From contig NZ_JAERRK010000017.1 in NCBI RefSeq assembly GCF_016741775.1, positions 1-64,000 on the forward strand: 64,000 bases of DNA. The letters run 5' to 3'. Below the pieces are notes generated by a model. That model did no database searches. It saw nothing but the letters and a program-made list of their open reading frames with translations, and was not told the origin of the DNA. This stretch comes from Streptomyces actinomycinicus (GTDB taxonomy: Bacteria; Actinomycetota; Actinomycetes; Streptomycetales; Streptomycetaceae). This document shows positions 6,920 to 16,365 of the stretch, piece by piece. The position numbers were made by a program, and so were the translations under genes. Every line of letters begins with the position of its first letter. The stretch's first letter is position 1.

Positions 6920-9028
6920 ATGACGCCACAGCGCAACACCGGAGCGGGCGCGGAAGCGGAACTTCCTGAATACGCCGGCCACTATCGACTGGAGTCCTGT
7001 CTGGGATCCGGGGGCATGGGGGTCGTGCACCTCGCCCGTAGCACCTCGGGGATGAAGCTCGCGGTGAAGGTCGTGCATGCCGAATTCGCCCGGGATCCCG
7101 AGTTCAGGGGACGTTTCCGGCAGGAGGTGGCCGCCGCGCGGCGGGTCAGCGGGGCCTTCACGGCGCCGGTCGTGGACGCCGATCCGGAGGGCGAACGGCC
7201 CTGGATGGCCACGCTGTTCATTCCCGGTCCGACCCTGTCCGAACAGGTGAAGCGGAAGGGTCCGATGCCGGCCGCGCAGCTGCGCAGGCTGATGGCCGGG
7301 CTCGCCGAGGCGCTGCGGGACATCCACCGGGTCGGGGTCGTGCACCGCGATCTGAAGCCGAGCAACGTGCTGCTGGCCGAGGACGGGCCGAAGGTCATCG
7401 ACTTCGGCATCTCACGGCCCAAGGACAGCGAACTGCGGACCGAGACCGGCAAGTTGATCGGCACGCCGCCCTTCATGGCACCCGAGCAGTTCCGGCGGCC
7501 CCGCGAGGTGGGGCCCGCGGCCGACGTCTTCGCGCTCGGGTCGGTCATGGTGCACGCGGCCACCGGGCGCGGGCCGTTCGACTCCGACAGCCCGTACGTC
7601 GTCGCGTACCAGGTGGTGCACGACGAGCCCGACCTGACCGGTGTGCCGGACAGCCTCGCACCGCTGATCCGGCGCTGCCTGGCCAAGGAGCCCGAGGACC
7701 GGCCCACGCCGGACGAGCTGATGCGGGAACTGCGCTCGGTGGCGGCCTCGTTCGACACGCAGGCGTTCATACCGGCGCAGCGGACGGCCGGGGACGGACC
7801 CCCGCCGCCGGCGGCGGGCCCCGGGCCGGCCGGCCGGCGCCCCGCGCGGCGCCTGGGCCGCGGACGGCTGGTACTGGGTGCCGCAGCCCTCGCGCTGGCG
7901 CTGGTGGGTTCCCTCGCCTCGGTCTGGGCGTTCGGCGGCGACGATTCGGCCCCGCGGCGGGAGAGCGGGCCGGCTCGGACGGTCGCCTCCGGTCCCTGGA
8001 CGGCCCGGTCCGTGCCCGCGGGTGAGGGCATGCCGCAATGTGCCGAGGGGGCGGGCCGGTTGCTCTGCGCGCGGCCGGGTGTCGTGTTCGCGCTGTCCGC
8101 CTCCGACGGCAGGCTCCTGTGGCGGCGCTCGGTCCACACGCGCACCACGAGCGGGCCGCCGGCCGTCTCCGGTGGGCTGGTGCAGCCGTACACGGACGGC
8201 GGCTCGCGGCTGGCGGGGCTCGATCCGGCCACGGGCAAGGACGTCTGGCAGCGCCGCCTGCCGACGGGGACGACGGTGCGGTACGCCGGCGGCACGGCTC
8301 TGCTCACCGATGCCGGCGGAGTGGTCACCGGCGTGGACGGCGCGACCGGCGCCACGCGCTGGCGCAGTACGGTGCCCGGGCAGGGCGGGCCCTCCTTCAC
8401 CGCGTTTCCGGGGGAGGCCGGCGGGTCCGCGTATGCCACGCGTACGTCCGCCGACGGTAAGAACACCCAGGTGACCGCGGTGGACCCGGGCACGGGCAAG
8501 GCCGGGTGGGACGTCCGGCTGGGGGGATGGCTGAAGCCCGTGGCCGCCGGGAAGGACGGTTCGGTGTACTTCCTGGGTGTCGACAGCGGCTACGGCGCCA
8601 AGGAGATCGTCCGCTACTCCCCCGCCACCGGGTCGACCCGGCGGGTCGCGCTGCCCGCCGTGCTCGACGGCGCGCACGTGGCCGTACGGGGGGACGTGGC
8701 CTACGTGCTCGCCACCGGCGGCTCCCTCGACGCGGTGGACCTGGGGACGGGGAAGCACATGTGGCACCTGGAGACGTCCGTGAGCCGTGGTTCGGCCCCC
8801 GTCGTGCAGGGCGGCCGGGTGTACTTCACCGCGAGCGACGGCCGGCTGCTCGCCGTCGACGCCCGCACGGGGCGGCTCGTCGGGCAGACGCCCGCACGTC
8901 TGGGCGCGAACTCGGCCCAGGTGATGAGCACGCCGCCCGCCCCACTGATCGTCGGCAGCCTCGTCTGCGCCACCGCGCCCGACGGCACCGTCTTCGCGGT
9001 GGACGGCCGCTCGCCCGCGCGGTGGTGA
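6920..9028 (+). CDS. Ser/Thr protein kinase with PQQ-type sensor domain
   Basis: This is a 702-aa transmembrane Hanks-type kinase. The N-terminal kinase domain has GSGGMG (29-34), catalytic Lys50 in AVKVVH, HRDLKPSN (142-149), DFG (161-163) and APEQF. A Pro-rich linker leads to one membrane helix (LVLGAAALALALVGSLASVWAF, about 317-338). The outer half, roughly 355-702, is built of PQQ-like blades such as SASDGRLLWRRS, AVDPGTGKAGWDV and AVDARTGRLVG, a beta-propeller that probably senses an extracellular ligand. The ATG at 6920 places the kinase domain correctly; the frame upstream is spurious. It ends in a hairpin shared with ilvD. Confidence 0.9.
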   Translation: MTPQRNTGAGAEAELPEYAGHYRLESCLGSGGMGVVHLARSTSGMKLAVKVVHAEFARDPEFRGRFRQEVAAARRVSGAFTAPVVDADPEGERPWMATLFIPGPTLSEQVKRKGPMPAAQLRRLMAGLAEALRDIHRVGVVHRDLKPSNVLLAEDGPKVIDFGISRPKDSELRTETGKLIGTPPFMAPEQFRRPREVGPAADVFALGSVMVHAATGRGPFDSDSPYVVAYQVVHDEPDLTGVPDSLAPLIRRCLAKEPEDRPTPDELMRELRSVAASFDTQAFIPAQRTAGDGPPPPAAGPGPAGRRPARRLGRGRLVLGAAALALALVGSLASVWAFGGDDSAPRRESGPARTVASGPWTARSVPAGEGMPQCAEGAGRLLCARPGVVFALSASDGRLLWRRSVHTRTTSGPPAVSGGLVQPYTDGGSRLAGLDPATGKDVWQRRLPTGTTVRYAGGTALLTDAGGVVTGVDGATGATRWRSTVPGQGGPSFTAFPGEAGGSAYATRTSADGKNTQVTAVDPGTGKAGWDVRLGGWLKPVAAGKDGSVYFLGVDSGYGAKEIVRYSPATGSTRRVALPAVLDGAHVAVRGDVAYVLATGGSLDAVDLGTGKHMWHLETSVSRGSAPVVQGGRVYFTASDGRLLAVDARTGRLVGQTPARLGANSAQVMSTPPAPLIVGSLVCATAPDGTVFAVDGRSPARW

Positions 9029-9058
9029 GGCCCCGCGGCCCGGCCCCGTTGAACCGGC

Positions 9059-9089
9059 GAAGGGCCGCCCCCGCAGGAGGCGGCCCTTC
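9059..9089. terminator. Bidirectional hairpin, kinase/ilvD
   Basis: GAAGGGCCGCC (9059-9069) pairs perfectly with GGCGGCCCTTC (9079-9089) around a 9-nt loop, between two convergent genes. Confidence 0.75.
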
Positions 9090-9125
9090 ACACGGACGGA
9101 TCGTTCGACCAGCTAGTACGGCCGG

Positions 9126-10979
9126 TCAGCCCAGCCGGGACACGTCCCGGACGGCGCCCTTGTCGGCGCTCGTCGCCATCGCCGCGTAGGCGCGCAGGGC
9201 GGCGGAGACCTTGCGCTCCCGGTTCTTCGGGGCGTGGACGCCGTTCAGCGCCTGCTCGCGGCGGGCCAGTTCCGCCTCGTCCACGAGCAGCTCGATCGAG
9301 CGGCCCGGGATGTCGATGCGGATGCGGTCGCCGTCCTGGACCAGGGCGATGGTGCCGCCGGAGGCCGCCTCCGGGGAGGCGTGGCCGATGGACAGGCCCG
9401 AGGTACCGCCGGAGAAGCGGCCGTCGGTGATCAGGGCGCAGGTCTTGCCGAGGCCGCGGCCCTTCAGGTACGAGGTCGGGTACAGCATCTCCTGCATGCC
9501 GGGGCCGCCCTTGGGGCCCTCGTAGCGGATGACGACGACGTCGCCGTCCTTGACCTCCTGGGTCAGGATCCGCTGGACGGCCTCCTCCTGGGACTCGCAG
9601 ACGACCGCCGGGCCCTCGAAGGTCCAGATCGACTCGTCCACGCCGGCCGTCTTCACCACGCAGCCGTCGACGGCGAGGTTGCCGCGGAGGACCGCCAGGC
9701 CGCCGTCCTTGGAGTACGCGTGCTCGACGGAGCGGATGCAGCCGTTCTCGGCGTCCTCGTCCAGGGCCTCCCAGCGCTCGGACTGGGAGAAGGCCTCGGC
9801 GGAGCGGACGCAGCCGGGGGCCGCGTGCCACAGTTCGACGGCCTCGGGGGACGGGGAGCCGCCGCGGACGTCCCAGGTCTTCAGCCAGTCGGCGAGGGAG
9901 GGGCTGTGGACGGCGTGGACGTCCTCGTTGAGCAGGCCGCCGCGGTGCAGTTCGCCGAGCAGTGCCGGGATGCCGCCGGCGCGGTGCACGTCCTCCATGT
10001 AGTACGTGCGGTTCTTGGCGACGTTCGGGGCGACCTTGGCGAGACAGGGGACGCGGCGCGAGACGGCGTCGATCTGGTCCAGGCCGAAGGGGACGCCCGC
10101 CTCCTGGGCGGCGGCCAGCAGGTGCAGGATCGTGTTGGTGGAGCCGCCCATCGCGATGTCCAGGGCCATGGCGTTCTCGAAGGCCTGGAAGGTGGCGATG
10201 TTGAGGGGCAGGACGGTGTGGTCGTCCTGCTCGTAGTAGCGGCGGGTGAGGTCCATGACCGTGCGGGCCGCGTTCTCGTACAGGGCGCGGCGGGCGGTGT
10301 GGGTGGCGAGGACCGAGCCGTTGCCGGGCAGGGAGAGGCCGATGGCCTCGGTGAGGCAGTTCATCGAGTTGGCGGTGAACATGCCGGAACAGCTGCCGCA
10401 GGTCGGGCAGGCGTTCTCCTCGATGCGGAGGATGTCCTCGTCGGAGATCTTGTCGTTGACGGCGTCGGAGATCGCGTCGACCAGGTCGAGGGTGCGGACG
10501 GTGCCGTCGACGAGGGTGGCCCGGCCGGACTCCATGGGGCCGCCGGAGACGAAGACCGTCGGGATGTTCAGGCGCAGCGCCGCCATCAGCATGCCCGGGG
10601 TGATCTTGTCGCAGTTGGAGATGCAGACCAGGGCGTCGGCGCAGTGGGCCTCGACCATGTACTCCACCGAGTCCGCGATCAGGTCGCGGGAGGGCAGCGA
10701 GTACAGCATGCCGCCGTGGCCCATGGCGATGCCGTCGTCGACGGCGATCGTGTTGAACTCGCGCGGGATGCCGCCGGCCTCCTTGATCGCCTCGCTGACG
10801 ATCCGGCCGACCGGCTGGAGGTGGGTGTGGCCGGGCACGAACTCGGTGAAGGAGTTGGCGACGGCGATGATCGGCTTCCGGCCGATGTCCGCACCGGGTA
10901 CACCGGAGGCGCGCATAAGGGCGCGGGCGCCCGCCATGTTGCGGCCGTGGGTGACTGTGCGGGACCTCAGCTCGGGCAT
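9126..10979 (-). CDS. ilvD: Dihydroxy-acid dehydratase
   Basis: The enzyme dehydrates 2,3-dihydroxy-isovalerate and -methylvalerate to the 2-keto acids in branched-chain amino acid synthesis; the product also feeds pantothenate. It has 617 aa, the length of the E. coli-type enzyme. Cluster-binding cysteines appear in SNCDKITPGM and CPTCGSCSGM, followed by the family stretch NCLTEAIGLSLPGNG; DGRFSGGTSG lies near the C-terminus. AAGGAG precedes the ATG at 10979 at good spacing. It is probably transcribed alone or weakly from the TetR gene 145 nt upstream. I saw no leader peptide rich in Ile, Leu or Val codons upstream. Confidence 0.95.
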   Translation of the reverse strand: MPELRSRTVTHGRNMAGARALMRASGVPGADIGRKPIIAVANSFTEFVPGHTHLQPVGRIVSEAIKEAGGIPREFNTIAVDDGIAMGHGGMLYSLPSRDLIADSVEYMVEAHCADALVCISNCDKITPGMLMAALRLNIPTVFVSGGPMESGRATLVDGTVRTLDLVDAISDAVNDKISDEDILRIEENACPTCGSCSGMFTANSMNCLTEAIGLSLPGNGSVLATHTARRALYENAARTVMDLTRRYYEQDDHTVLPLNIATFQAFENAMALDIAMGGSTNTILHLLAAAQEAGVPFGLDQIDAVSRRVPCLAKVAPNVAKNRTYYMEDVHRAGGIPALLGELHRGGLLNEDVHAVHSPSLADWLKTWDVRGGSPSPEAVELWHAAPGCVRSAEAFSQSERWEALDEDAENGCIRSVEHAYSKDGGLAVLRGNLAVDGCVVKTAGVDESIWTFEGPAVVCESQEEAVQRILTQEVKDGDVVVIRYEGPKGGPGMQEMLYPTSYLKGRGLGKTCALITDGRFSGGTSGLSIGHASPEAASGGTIALVQDGDRIRIDIPGRSIELLVDEAELARREQALNGVHAPKNRERKVSAALRAYAAMATSADKGAVRDVSRLG

Positions 10980-11124
10980 CGTCGCTCGCTCCTTCGGAGA
11001 CCTTCTGGGACCTTCCGGCGAAGAGTCCAGAGAGTTCTGACTGTACGGTCGAGCGTACGCCGGTGCTCCAAGTGCTGGACATGCTTGTCCGGAATGCGGG
11101 ACGCCCGTTCCACGTACCGTGCTG

Positions 11125-11733
11125 TCAGGGCTGCGTCAGGTGGGCCTGCACCACCGGTGCCACCCGCGCGATGATCTGCTCCAGGTCCGCCGAGGCGAGC
11201 GGCTCCAGCTTGATCACGTAGCGCATCATCGCCGTACCGACGATCTGCGCGGCCGCCAGTTCGGCGCGCAGCTCCGCGTCCGGCAGGTCCAGCTGGGCGA
11301 CGACGCGGCGCAGCAGCTGGGTGGCGACGAGCCGGCGGAAGACGGCGGCGGCGGTCTCGTTGTTCACGGCGGACCGCAGGATGGCGAGGAGCGGCGCCCG
11401 GGTCGCGGGGTTCTCCCAGACGCCGAGGATGAAGCGGGTCAGCCGCTCCCCGACGCTCTCCAGGGGGCCGGCCGCCACCGCGTTCGGTGCGTTCAGGGCG
11501 GGGGCGAAGGCGACCTCGATGGCCGCCTCGAAGACCTGCTCCTTGGTGCCGAAATAGTGGTGGACGAGCGCGGAGTCCACGCCGGCGGCCTTGGCGATGC
11601 CGCGGACGGACGTCTTCTCGTACCCGCGCGCGGAGAACTCCTCGCGGGCGGAGGCGAGGATCCGGTCGCGGGTGTCGGCGGACTCGGTGCGCGGGGGGCG
11701 GCCGCGGCGGCGGGGGACGGGCTGGGTCGTCAT
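11125..11733 (-). CDS. TetR-family transcriptional regulator
   Basis: This is a 202-aa repressor-type protein. The N-terminal TetR helix-turn-helix runs RDRILASAREEFSARGYEKT and VRGIAKAAGVDSALVHHYFG (about residues 22-60). The ligand-binding C-terminal domain resembles the TetR_C_17/18-like group. The start overlaps the stop of the upstream sugar isomerase-like gene (ATGA), so both are co-translated. The target is unknown. A short inverted repeat GGACA-TGCT-TGTCC lies downstream, in front of ilvD, and could be a binding site. Confidence 0.88.
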   Translation of the reverse strand: MTTQPVPRRRGRPPRTESADTRDRILASAREEFSARGYEKTSVRGIAKAAGVDSALVHHYFGTKEQVFEAAIEVAFAPALNAPNAVAAGPLESVGERLTRFILGVWENPATRAPLLAILRSAVNNETAAAVFRRLVATQLLRRVVAQLDLPDAELRAELAAAQIVGTAMMRYVIKLEPLASADLEQIIARVAPVVQAHLTQP

Positions 11734-12554
11734 CGCCGGGGCACCCGCACCGCCGAGGCCAGGTGCTTGCGCGTGAACTCCAGGGCCTCGGCGAGGTCGG
11801 CCTCACGTTCGGCGCTGGACATCGCCCTGCGGGTGTTGACCTCGATGACGACGTGGCCGTCGAAGCCGGTGAGCGCGAGGCGCTCCAGCAGCTCGGCGCA
11901 GGGCTGGTTGCCGCGGCCGGGCACCAGGTGCTCGTCCTTGGCCGAGCCCCGGCCGTCCGCCAGGTGGACGTGCCCGAGCCGGTCCCCCATGCGGTCGACC
12001 ATGTCCAGGGCGTCGGTGCGGGCCGTCGCCGTGTGGCTGAGGTCGATCGTGAAGTGCCGGTAGTCGTGGTTGGTGACGTCCCAGTCGGGGGCGTAGGCGA
12101 GCATCTCGCGGTCGCGGTAGCGCCAGGGGTACATGTTCTCGACGGCGAACCGTACGTCCGTCTCGTTCGCCATCCGCCAGATCCCGTCGACGAAGTCGCG
12201 GGCGTACTGCCGCTGCCAGCGGAACGGCGGGTGCACGACGACGGTGGAGGCCCCCAGCTTCTCCGCCGCCGCCCTGGCCCGCTGGAGCTTCACCCAGGGG
12301 TCCGTGGACCAGACTCGCTGGGTGATCAGCAGACAGGGGGCGTGGACGGCCAGGATCGGGACGCCGTGGTAGTCCGACAGGCGGCGCAGGGCCTCGATGT
12401 CCTGGCTGACCGGGTCGGTCCACACCATGACCTCGACTCCGTCGTAGCCGAGGCGCGCGGCGATCTCGAAGGCCGTCGCCGTCGACTCCGGGTACACGGA
12501 GGCGGTCGACAGCGCGATGCGCACGTCCGTCTGTTCAGCCACGTCCGTCACCAT
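11730..12554 (-). CDS. Sugar phosphate isomerase/epimerase-like protein
   Basis: The 274-aa protein is a TIM barrel of the xylose-isomerase-like (AP endonuclease 2) superfamily. Likely metal ligands are in VVHPPFR, ENMYPW, IDLSHT, HLADG and VVIEVN, in the order of the family. Substrates of such proteins range over sugars, myo-inositol derivatives and AP-DNA, so the reaction is not predictable. The ATG at 12554 was chosen because homology starts with RIALSTASVYP. The next gene, a TetR regulator, overlaps by 4 bp and may control this unit. Confidence 0.82.
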   Translation of the reverse strand: MVTDVAEQTDVRIALSTASVYPESTATAFEIAARLGYDGVEVMVWTDPVSQDIEALRRLSDYHGVPILAVHAPCLLITQRVWSTDPWVKLQRARAAAEKLGASTVVVHPPFRWQRQYARDFVDGIWRMANETDVRFAVENMYPWRYRDREMLAYAPDWDVTNHDYRHFTIDLSHTATARTDALDMVDRMGDRLGHVHLADGRGSAKDEHLVPGRGNQPCAELLERLALTGFDGHVVIEVNTRRAMSSAEREADLAEALEFTRKHLASAVRVPRR

Positions 12555-12671
12555 ACGGCGTCGGGTGGTGCCGGTGTTGGGTGCCTGTTCGCCGTTGTGA
12601 CTTTTGCCATTTGTGCGGGTGCGGGTGCGTTGTTCTTCCGGCGCGGCACCGAGCCCCGACCCCACGCCCCC

Positions 12672-13613
12672 TTACGGGGCGCTGATCGTGTCCATGTGGT
12701 CGAGGCGCCGGAGGATCACACCCTCCCTCAGGGCCCACGGGCAGATCTCCAGGTTCTCGACCCCGAACAGGTCCATCGCGCCCTCGGCGACCAGGGCGCC
12801 GGCGAGGAGCTGGCCCGCCCTGCCCTCCGAGACGCCGGGCAGCTCGGCGCGCTGGTCGGCCGTCATGCCTGCCAGGCGCGGGACCCAGGCCTCCAGGGAC
12901 TCGCGCTTGAGTTCGCGCTGCACGTAGAGGCCCTCGGCGCTGCGGGCGGCGCCGGCGATCCGGGCGAGCTGCTTGAAGGTCTTGGAGGTGGCGACCACGT
13001 GGTCGGGAGCGCCGAAGCGGCTGAATTCGCCCACCGTGCGGGCGATCTCCGCGCGGACGTGCCGGCGCAGGGCGCGGACGGCGTCCGGGCCGGGCGGGTC
13101 GCCGGGCAGCCAGCCGGCGGTGAGGCGGCCGGCGCCGAGCGGGAGCGAGACGGCGGTGTCCGGCTCCTCGTCTATGCCGTAGGCGATCTCCAGGGAGCCA
13201 CCGCCGATGTCCAGGACCAGCAGTTTTCCGGCGGACCAGCCGAACCAGCGGCGGACGGCGAGGAAGGTGAGGCGGGCCTCCTCCTCGCCGGTGAGGACCT
13301 GGAGCCGGACGCCGGTCTCGGCCTCCACGCGCGCGAGGACCTCGTCCGCGTTGCCGGCCTCGCGGACCGCGGAGGTCGCGAACGGGAGCAGGTCCTCGAC
13401 GCCCTTGTCCTCGGCGGCCTGGAGCGCCTCTCGCACGACGTCGGTCAGCTTGTGGATGCCGTCGTCGCCGATGGCACCGCTGTCGTCGAGGAGTTGGGCG
13501 AGCCGAAGGTCGGCCTTGTGCGAATGCGCGGGCAGCGGGCGCGCGCCGGGGTGAGCGTCCACCACCAGCAGATGCACCGTGTTCGAACCCACGTCCAGGA
13601 CACCGAGTCTCAT
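12672..13613 (-). CDS. Ppx/GppA exopolyphosphatase family protein
   Basis: The 313-aa protein belongs to the ASKHA-fold Ppx/GppA phosphatases, which hydrolyse polyphosphate or pppGpp. The phosphate-1 loop is LGVLDVGSNTVHLLVVD at the N-terminus, followed by PFATSAVREAGN and VLDIGGGSLEIAYG. It is the short actinobacterial form without the C-terminal HD domain, so activity may be on short-chain polyP. The ATG at 13613 is preceded by TAGCGT and 7 nt, a leaderless arrangement, and diverges from the Cys-rich gene, also leaderless, only 71 nt away. Confidence 0.88.
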   Translation of the reverse strand: MRLGVLDVGSNTVHLLVVDAHPGARPLPAHSHKADLRLAQLLDDSGAIGDDGIHKLTDVVREALQAAEDKGVEDLLPFATSAVREAGNADEVLARVEAETGVRLQVLTGEEEARLTFLAVRRWFGWSAGKLLVLDIGGGSLEIAYGIDEEPDTAVSLPLGAGRLTAGWLPGDPPGPDAVRALRRHVRAEIARTVGEFSRFGAPDHVVATSKTFKQLARIAGAARSAEGLYVQRELKRESLEAWVPRLAGMTADQRAELPGVSEGRAGQLLAGALVAEGAMDLFGVENLEICPWALREGVILRRLDHMDTISAP

Positions 13614-13684
13614 GTACGGAACGCTACTGCCAGATCGTCCGCCCTCGGTCCCCGGATCGGGCTCCAGCCACTTACCCTGGACGG

Positions 13685-14524
13685 GTGCCAAAGACGAAAA
13701 AGGCGAAGCCGGGGAAAGCCGACAAGGCGGACAAGGTTCGCAAGACCGCCAAAGCATCCAAGGGGGCGAAGATGAGTGACGAGAAGGGGCTCGACTTCGC
13801 GCGCGCCTGGGTGGAGTTTCCCGACCCGGCGGACGACGAGCAGGTGTTCCGCTGCGATCTGACCTGGCTGACCTCTCGCTGGAACTGCATCTTCGGCAGT
13901 GGCTGCCAGGGCATTCAGCCGGGTCGCGCGGCGGACGGGTGCTGCACGCTGGGGGCGCACTTCTCCGACGAGGACGACGAGAAGCGGGTCGCCACGCACG
14001 TGGCACGGCTCACCCCGGAGATCTGGCAGCACCACGACGAGGGCACGCGGAACGGGTGGGTCTCGGAGGACGAGGAGGGCTCCCGGCAGACGCGTCCCTT
14101 CGAGGGGTCCTGCATCTTCCAGAACCGGCCCGGATTCGCCGGCGGCGCCGGCTGCTCGCTGCACATCCTCGCCCTGAAGGAGGGCCGGGAGCCGCTGGAG
14201 ACCAAGCCGGACGTCTGCTGGCAGCTGCCGATCCGGCGGACGTACGACTGGATCGACCGGCCGGACGACACGCGGGTGCTGCAGGTGTCCATCGGCGAGT
14301 ACGACCGGCGGGGCTGGGGCCCCGGCGGCCATGACCTGCACTGGTGGTGCACCTCGGCGACCTCGGCGCACGGCGCCGGAGAGCCGGTGTACGTCTCGTA
14401 CCGCGCCGAGCTGACCGAGCTGATGGGCAAGGCCGGGTACGACCGTCTCGTCGAGCTGTGCGAACAGCGGCTGGCCTCCCAGCTGCCCCTCGTGGCTCCC
14501 CACCCGGCGGACCCGGCACGGTAA
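13685..14524 (+). CDS. Cys-rich conserved hypothetical protein
   Basis: This 279-aa protein begins with a Lys/Ala-rich segment (about 1-30) and then carries ten cysteines. They occur in WNCIFGSGCQGI, DGCCTLGAHF, GSCIFQNRPG, GAGCSLHILAL and further on. The C..C..CC pattern with a late Cys-His pair recalls YkgJ/DUF3109-like metal-binding proteins, but I cannot assign it firmly. It probably binds zinc or an Fe-S cluster. The start is GTG, with TACCCT exactly 6 nt upstream, so the mRNA is probably leaderless. It diverges from the Ppx/GppA gene. If the second Met (residue 30) were used, the Lys-rich segment would be lost. Confidence 0.75.
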   Translation: MPKTKKAKPGKADKADKVRKTAKASKGAKMSDEKGLDFARAWVEFPDPADDEQVFRCDLTWLTSRWNCIFGSGCQGIQPGRAADGCCTLGAHFSDEDDEKRVATHVARLTPEIWQHHDEGTRNGWVSEDEEGSRQTRPFEGSCIFQNRPGFAGGAGCSLHILALKEGREPLETKPDVCWQLPIRRTYDWIDRPDDTRVLQVSIGEYDRRGWGPGGHDLHWWCTSATSAHGAGEPVYVSYRAELTELMGKAGYDRLVELCEQRLASQLPLVAPHPADPAR

Positions 14525-14640
14525 CCGGGGCGCACCGCCTTCACCGCCCGCCCGTACGCCCGCCTGTCGCCGCCGACGGCACGACCGCCGGCCCCTGGGC
14601 GCCCGGCGTTTTCCGGTTCGGCGCGAGCCGTCGGCCGGCC

Positions 14641-16365
14641 CTAACTGCCCGACGGGCTCGGTGTCCCGCTGTCCGTCGGGGTCGGCGTCGGGGTCGGGGT
14701 GTCCGAAGGGGGCGGGGTCGTCGGGGTGGGCGTCGGATCCGTGGGCGGTGGGGCCGGGGTGGTCGGGTCCGTGGGCGGGGTGCTGGGCGGGACCGACGGC
14801 GGGGTCGAGGACGGACGGGGCGTCGGGCGGCTCGGGGCCGTGCCGTAGCCGTCGATGGTGACCACCGCGCCCGCCGGGGCCACCGCCACCTGCGCGTGCC
14901 AGTGGCCGGACGGCTCGCGCAGATGGTCGACGTACACCTTGATCGTCAACGTCTCGCCGGGGGCGAGGGTTCCCGAGGACTGGCTGAAGTAGAGCCAGCC
15001 GGCCGAGGTGGACACCGACCAGTCGACGTCGGCGGAGCCGGAGGCGGTGAGGGTGATCAGCGTCGTGTCGCCGTCGTTGGCCGCACCGACCGCCAGTTTC
15101 CCGGCGCCCTCGCGGTCCGCCCCGCCGACGCTGACGACCTCCACGGAGACGTCCGCCTTGCCGTCCTTGGCGACCCGCGCCCCAGGCTTCACGCTGGCGT
15201 TACCCGCGTTCTCGTAGCCGCCCGCCGCATCGCTGCCGAACGCGTCCGGGCCCTGAGCCTCGCGCGCGGTCGCCGAGCGTCCGTCGTCGTCCACGGCCGG
15301 CCCGCCCCGGTAGGCGGCCCAGAGCGCGAGGACCGGCGCGGCGACGACCGTGGCGACCACCGTGGTCGTGACGGCACGCGCGCGGAGACGGTCGCGGCGG
15401 GCCGCGCGGTCCTTGGGGTCCATCGGAAAGCCGCGCCGGTCGAAGCGCGGTACTGCCGCACCCCGCGTGCGCGGGTGGTGCGCGAGCGTCATGTGCAGGG
15501 CCGCGCGCGGGGCCTCCAGGACGGGCAGCTCGGCGGGGGTGACCGTGGCACCGGGCCAGCGGCCGGGGACGGCGCACTCGGCGGTGCGGCGGCAGCGCGG
15601 GCACTCGTCGACGTGCCGGACCAGCTCGCCGCGTACCGCCGCGCTGAGGACCATCTGGCTGTCGCCGGTGAGGTGGGCCACGCTCGGGCAGCCTCCGGTC
15701 TCCACCACGGCGAGGGCCGCGCGGGTGCGCTCGACCTCGCAGGCGGCGGTGGCGAGCAGCTCGCGCGCGGCGGCGGGTTCCATGCCGAGGACGCGGGCGA
15801 CCTCGTGGGCGGCGAGGTGGTGGCGGACGGCCAGTTCCAGGGCCTCGCGTTGCTCGGGCGTGGTGCCGGCCGCCTCCGGCCAGGCGAGCAGGGCCAGTTC
15901 GCGGCGCCGTCGCACCCGGACCTCCGCAGCGACGGGCGGCTCGGGGGCCTGCTTCCCGGCTCCTCGCGCGGCTCCGGTACGGCCCGCCGCGTGCGTGGCC
16001 TGACGTTTCTGCTTGGCCTCGGCGAGCTTGCGCAGGCAGGCCCAGCGGGCCAGTGCGTAGAGCCAGGCCCTGCGGTCGCCGGCCGCCTCGGGGACCCGGT
16101 GCCCGCGCCGCTCGGCCAGGGCGAGGACGTCGCCGAGGGCGGCGGTGGCCGTGTCGTGGTCGCACAGCACCGACAGACAGTAGGTGAACAGACCGTCCAG
16201 GTACGGCTCGTAGCGCGCCGGCGTGCGCTGGGCGAGGGTGCGCGCGGCCGCGCGGTCGCGTGCCTCACGGGCCTCGCGGCGGGCTTCACGTGCCTCACGC
16301 GACTCACGCTGCGCCCGGTGCGCGCCGGTCGTGCGGGTGGTCGTCTCCGGACTGCTGCTCATCAC
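14641..16365 (-). CDS. Sigma-like / zinc-finger / BACON membrane fusion protein
   Basis: The 574-aa protein combines parts usually found in separate proteins. Residues about 50-115 resemble an ECF sigma region 2 (YLDGLFTYCLSVLCDHDTAT, WLYALARWACLRK). About 165-215 resembles region 4 (LELAVRHHLAAHEVARVLGM). H251-x3-C255-x2-C258 (HVDECPRC) matches an anti-sigma zinc finger. One membrane helix lies at about 331-351. An extracellular BACON-like beta domain follows (about 440-505: WSVSTSAGWLYFSQSSGTLAPG), then a Pro/Thr-rich tail. TACGGT sits 7 nt before the GTG start. Whether the sigma part binds RNA polymerase is unknown; it may be a degenerate, membrane-tethered regulator. Confidence 0.8.
   Translation of the reverse strand: MMSSSPETTTRTTGAHRAQRESREAREARREAREARDRAAARTLAQRTPARYEPYLDGLFTYCLSVLCDHDTATAALGDVLALAERRGHRVPEAAGDRRAWLYALARWACLRKLAEAKQKRQATHAAGRTGAARGAGKQAPEPPVAAEVRVRRRRELALLAWPEAAGTTPEQREALELAVRHHLAAHEVARVLGMEPAAARELLATAACEVERTRAALAVVETGGCPSVAHLTGDSQMVLSAAVRGELVRHVDECPRCRRTAECAVPGRWPGATVTPAELPVLEAPRAALHMTLAHHPRTRGAAVPRFDRRGFPMDPKDRAARRDRLRARAVTTTVVATVVAAPVLALWAAYRGGPAVDDDGRSATAREAQGPDAFGSDAAGGYENAGNASVKPGARVAKDGKADVSVEVVSVGGADREGAGKLAVGAANDGDTTLITLTASGSADVDWSVSTSAGWLYFSQSSGTLAPGETLTIKVYVDHLREPSGHWHAQVAVAPAGAVVTIDGYGTAPSRPTPRPSSTPPSVPPSTPPTDPTTPAPPPTDPTPTPTTPPPSDTPTPTPTPTDSGTPSPSGS

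Noticed and set aside
9234..11174. 646-codon open frame opposite ilvD
   Set aside because: Same effect: Gly/Ala/Asp/Val-rich with no motif, lying over a certain ilvD.
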